Assembly (NCBI GenBank): GCA_023456995.1
Contig: JAEWNU010000117.1
Location: 1-8,789 of the forward strand
Direction of reading: 5' to 3'
Length of the DNA stretch: 8,789 bases
Source of the DNA: Bacillota bacterium
GTDB taxonomy: Bacteria > Bacillota > Clostridia > Oscillospirales > Ruminococcaceae
The position numbers and the translations under genes are program-made. This document shows positions 7,061 through 8,789 of the stretch, in pieces. A model generated the notes under the pieces. That model worked only from the letters and a program-made list of their open reading frames with translations. It was not told where the DNA came from and made no database searches. Each line of letters starts with the position of its first letter. The stretch's first letter is position 1.

Positions 7061-7540
7061 TTAGAAATAAACACCGCTGTTTTCCAGCTCATCCAGCAAA
7101 TCACCCACAAAATCCACGTTATAGGGCGTGATGATAAAGGTGCTGTTTGCCACGCGCTTGATCTGCCCCCGATTGGCATAGGCAACGCCACTTAAAAAGT
7201 CGACAAGACGACGTGAGACATCTTTATTAGTCGACTCAAGATTGAGCACCACTGTACGCTTATCGTTGAGGTGATCAGCAATAGAGGATGCGTCATCAAA
7301 GCGCTCAGGCTTGACCAGCACCACCGAAAGTTGGGTGGTAGCGGCAATGTTGACCACTTTGTTTGAACGCTTTACCACTTCTGGTTCACTTGCATAAGGG
7401 TTCTCAGCCATAGGAGCCTCCTTTGCTACACGTTTATTAGAGGCATAATCTGTGTCGCTCTCTTTTTCATAATCATAGTCATCATCATCGTCATCATCGG
7501 GCATCCCCATAAAACTGCGGAATTTATCCATCATACCCAT
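7061..7540 (-). CDS. sepF: Cell division protein SepF
   Basis: A 159-residue protein close to the usual SepF length. SepF binds the C-terminal tail of FtsZ, polymerises into arcs or rings, and anchors the Z-ring to the membrane, overlapping in function with FtsA. Residues 1-13 (MGMMDKFRSFMGM) fit the amphipathic membrane-targeting helix. Residues 15-55 form a charged, low-complexity linker that begins with seven aspartates. Residues 62-159 are the globular SepF domain, with VVLVKPERFDDA, VVLNLE, the helix RRLVDFLSGVAYA (110-122) and the closing TFIITPYNVD. The start at 7540 has GAGGG ten bases upstream. The nearby Met codons 3 and 4 are alternatives that would shorten the helix. The stop TAA is immediately followed by the ylmH ATG, so ylmH translation probably depends on sepF translation. 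Confidence 0.97.
   Translation of the reverse strand: MGMMDKFRSFMGMPDDDDDDDYDYEKESDTDYASNKRVAKEAPMAENPYASEPEVVKRSNKVVNIAATTQLSVVLVKPERFDDASSIADHLNDKRTVVLNLESTNKDVSRRLVDFLSGVAYANRGQIKRVANSTFIITPYNVDFVGDLLDELENSGVYF
7478..7498 (-). repeat. GAT/GAC triplet run encoding seven aspartates in SepF
   Basis: Seven consecutive Asp codons (SepF residues 15-21), in the order GAT GAT GAC GAT GAT GAT GAC. Two more GA-rich acidic codons follow, separated by Tyr codons. The tract lies in the disordered linker just after the membrane-binding helix. The interspersed GAC codons break up a perfect repeat and would reduce slippage, but length variation between strains is still possible. Confidence 0.8.
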
Positions 7541-7553
7541 TGCAAAATATCCC

Positions 7554-8258
7554 TCACAGTCTTTCTCCGAACAGATCCCGGCCTATTCGGACAATATTGC
7601 TTCCATGCTTGATTGCAAGCGGAAAATCATATGACATTCCCATAGATAGAATATCCATACAGACATTATCCATTTTTTTGGCCCTAATGTCAATAAAATG
7701 GCGATACATCTGCGCAAAATATCGTTCTTTTGTTAGATCATCTGTCACATTTGGCGGAATGCACATGAGTCCTTGGATTTTAATATTAGAAAAACAGGCC
7801 ATTTGAGCCAATAGATCTGGAATCATTTGGGGTATGACCCCCGATTTAGTCGCTTCTTCCCCAATGTTTACCTCAACAAGTACCGGCATAACGCGCCCAG
7901 CCTCTTTGGCACAGCGATCAATTTTTTCAGCTAAAGGCAACCTGTCAACCGATTGAATAAGCGAAACCTTGTCGATAATTGACTTAACTTTGTTGGTCTG
8001 CAAATGGCCGATAAAATGAATTTCGCAGTTTTCTTTGTGATATTCCTCATATTTTGCTAAGAGCTCCTGCGCACGGTTTTCGCCAAGCAACGTGATGCCC
8101 GCAGCAACAGCTTCGTTTACCCGCTGTGCGCTGTTGGTCTTGGTGACCGCCATCAGTCGAATGTCCGAGGGATTGCGATTCGCAGCTTGCGCAGCCTGTA
8201 GAATCCGATCCATCAATACCTTGGCGTTTTCTTTGATGTTAGACGATTTTTCCGTCAT
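7554..8258 (-). CDS. yggS: YggS/YlmE family pyridoxal-phosphate homeostasis protein
   Basis: A 234-residue cytoplasmic protein of the usual family length, with the alanine-racemase-like TIM-barrel fold and no known enzyme activity. It binds pyridoxal 5'-phosphate and buffers vitamin B6 and amino-acid pools. The expected landmarks are all present. The PLP lysine is K40 in LMAVTKT, followed by GENRAQE (59-65) and IHFIGHLQTNK (80-90). Further on are QSVDRLPLA, VEVNIGEEATKSG and GLMCIPP, and the phosphate-binding end SMGMS..F..AI..G.....RIG..LFGER (205-233). Start 8258 is supported by AAAGGGG ten bases upstream, inside the end of the HlyD-like gene. sepF follows after 13 bases, and its ribosome site overlaps the yggS stop. 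The family role and the standard position before sepF are established; no role in division is shown by the sequence itself. Confidence 0.96.
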   Translation of the reverse strand: MTEKSSNIKENAKVLMDRILQAAQAANRNPSDIRLMAVTKTNSAQRVNEAVAAGITLLGENRAQELLAKYEEYHKENCEIHFIGHLQTNKVKSIIDKVSLIQSVDRLPLAEKIDRCAKEAGRVMPVLVEVNIGEEATKSGVIPQMIPDLLAQMACFSNIKIQGLMCIPPNVTDDLTKERYFAQMYRHFIDIRAKKMDNVCMDILSMGMSYDFPLAIKHGSNIVRIGRDLFGERL

Positions 8259-8789
8259 AGATATCCGTCCCCTTTACAATCACTTCATCGAATTGATTTA
8301 TCGGTTCATAGTCGGTATCTTCTTCGTTGGATGAAGGTCTGGTGCACAACACAAAATTCTCGCTGGAATAAATGCGTTCTATCGGTTTAAAAGTAATTAA
8401 ATTACCATTTTTAACAAAAACGCCTTCAGTTTGCCCATTATAACGCAGCGCCTGCTTGCTAATGCGCAAGCCGGTGTAGGAATTGAAACTGACCTCGGCA
8501 TCAATTTGACGCAAATTGATAAGCGCATCATTGATATAGTTCGTTTTGAGGATGACGACCGCATTTCCATTCTCATCAGGGAGGATGCGGTAAACCGAAG
8601 CCGGAATATCATTGCAGCCTTCAATGTTAAAGTCCAAGTTGATCATAGTGCCCACAATAAAGCGTTTGGCATCATTCTTTTCAGCCACCAGAGCCAGATA
8701 CCAGTCGTGTCCTTGCTGCACTTTGCCGATGGCATTGGTGCGTTCCGCCTTCATAGTGCCGTTGATTGCGCGTTGATAGTCATCGATGG
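8239..8789 (-). CDS. HlyD-like efflux adaptor homologue, C-terminal part (5' end outside window)
   Basis: The frame is open to the window edge. Eleven further codons (IDDYQRAINGT) precede the first visible Met at 8754, so that Met is internal and this is the last 182 residues of a longer protein. The visible part has no membrane segment. It looks beta-rich, with short strands and turns such as VIVKGTDIYDGKIV at the end. This resembles the C-terminal barrel of HlyD-type periplasmic-adaptor-like proteins that Clostridia carry next to yggS-sepF. The call rests on my recollection of that family and context, not on a diagnostic catalytic motif. In Gram-positives such proteins would be anchored by an N-terminal helix and face the outside, but that part is not visible. 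Its stop overlaps the start of yggS by 20 bases, so the two are cotranscribed and probably translationally coupled. It could instead be annotated simply as a conserved hypothetical protein. Confidence 0.6.
   Translation of the reverse strand, partial: IDDYQRAINGTMKAERTNAIGKVQQGHDWYLALVAEKNDAKRFIVGTMINLDFNIEGCNDIPASVYRILPDENGNAVVILKTNYINDALINLRQIDAEVSFNSYTGLRISKQALRYNGQTEGVFVKNGNLITFKPIERIYSSENFVLCTRPSSNEEDTDYEPINQFDEVIVKGTDIYDGKIV

Noticed and set aside
7470..7500. ATC/GTC-rich triplet stretch as a CRISPR or regulatory repeat
   Set aside because: It is simply the Asp codon run of the SepF linker, with no spacer structure.
8752..8754. ATG at 8754 as a true start of the HlyD-like gene
   Set aside because: The frame stays open upstream to the window edge and no ribosome site precedes this Met, so it is internal.

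Overview
All genes in this window lie on the minus strand, so transcription runs from high to low coordinates. The content and order are those of the conserved ylm/division cluster of Gram-positive bacteria: yggS (ylmE) - sepF (ylmF) - ylmH - divIVA - ileS, continuing into lspA - RluD-family synthase - Cof-type HAD phosphatase. SepF, DivIVA and YlmH together, a clostridial-looking IleS (HLGT signature, extra Cys pairs in the catalytic core) and an HlyD-like gene just upstream of yggS suggest a Firmicute of class Clostridia. It is probably near the Oscillospiraceae/Ruminococcaceae, but this placement is inference from memory of gene order and protein style.

Layout in the direction of transcription. 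From 8789 to about 5471: the 3' part of an HlyD-like adaptor gene (off the window edge), yggS, sepF, ylmH and divIVA. They are packed with a 20-base overlap or gaps of 0 to 13 bases, so they are almost certainly one transcript. Next is a 143-base leader and ileS (5327-2544). A hairpin that could terminate transcription follows ileS within a 178-base gap. A second tight group follows: lspA, the RluD-family pseudouridine synthase, the HAD phosphatase, and the first 44 codons of an unrecognised membrane protein that runs off the low end.

The first group couples septum building (SepF anchors FtsZ to the membrane; DivIVA marks curved membrane and poles) with pyridoxal-phosphate homeostasis (YggS) and a ribosome-associated S4 protein (YlmH). 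The second group combines Ile-tRNA charging, lipoprotein signal-peptide removal, 23S rRNA pseudouridylation and a small-phosphate phosphatase. This is growth housekeeping.

I found no mobile element, CRISPR array, tRNA or rRNA, defence module or plus-strand gene, and I do not think the window holds an undescribed system. The items most worth a second look are the ileS leader (no recognisable T-box, but two interleaved complementary pairs and a 13-codon mini-ORF), the ileS-lspA gap with two inverted repeats, the missing ylmG, and the partial genes at both ends.
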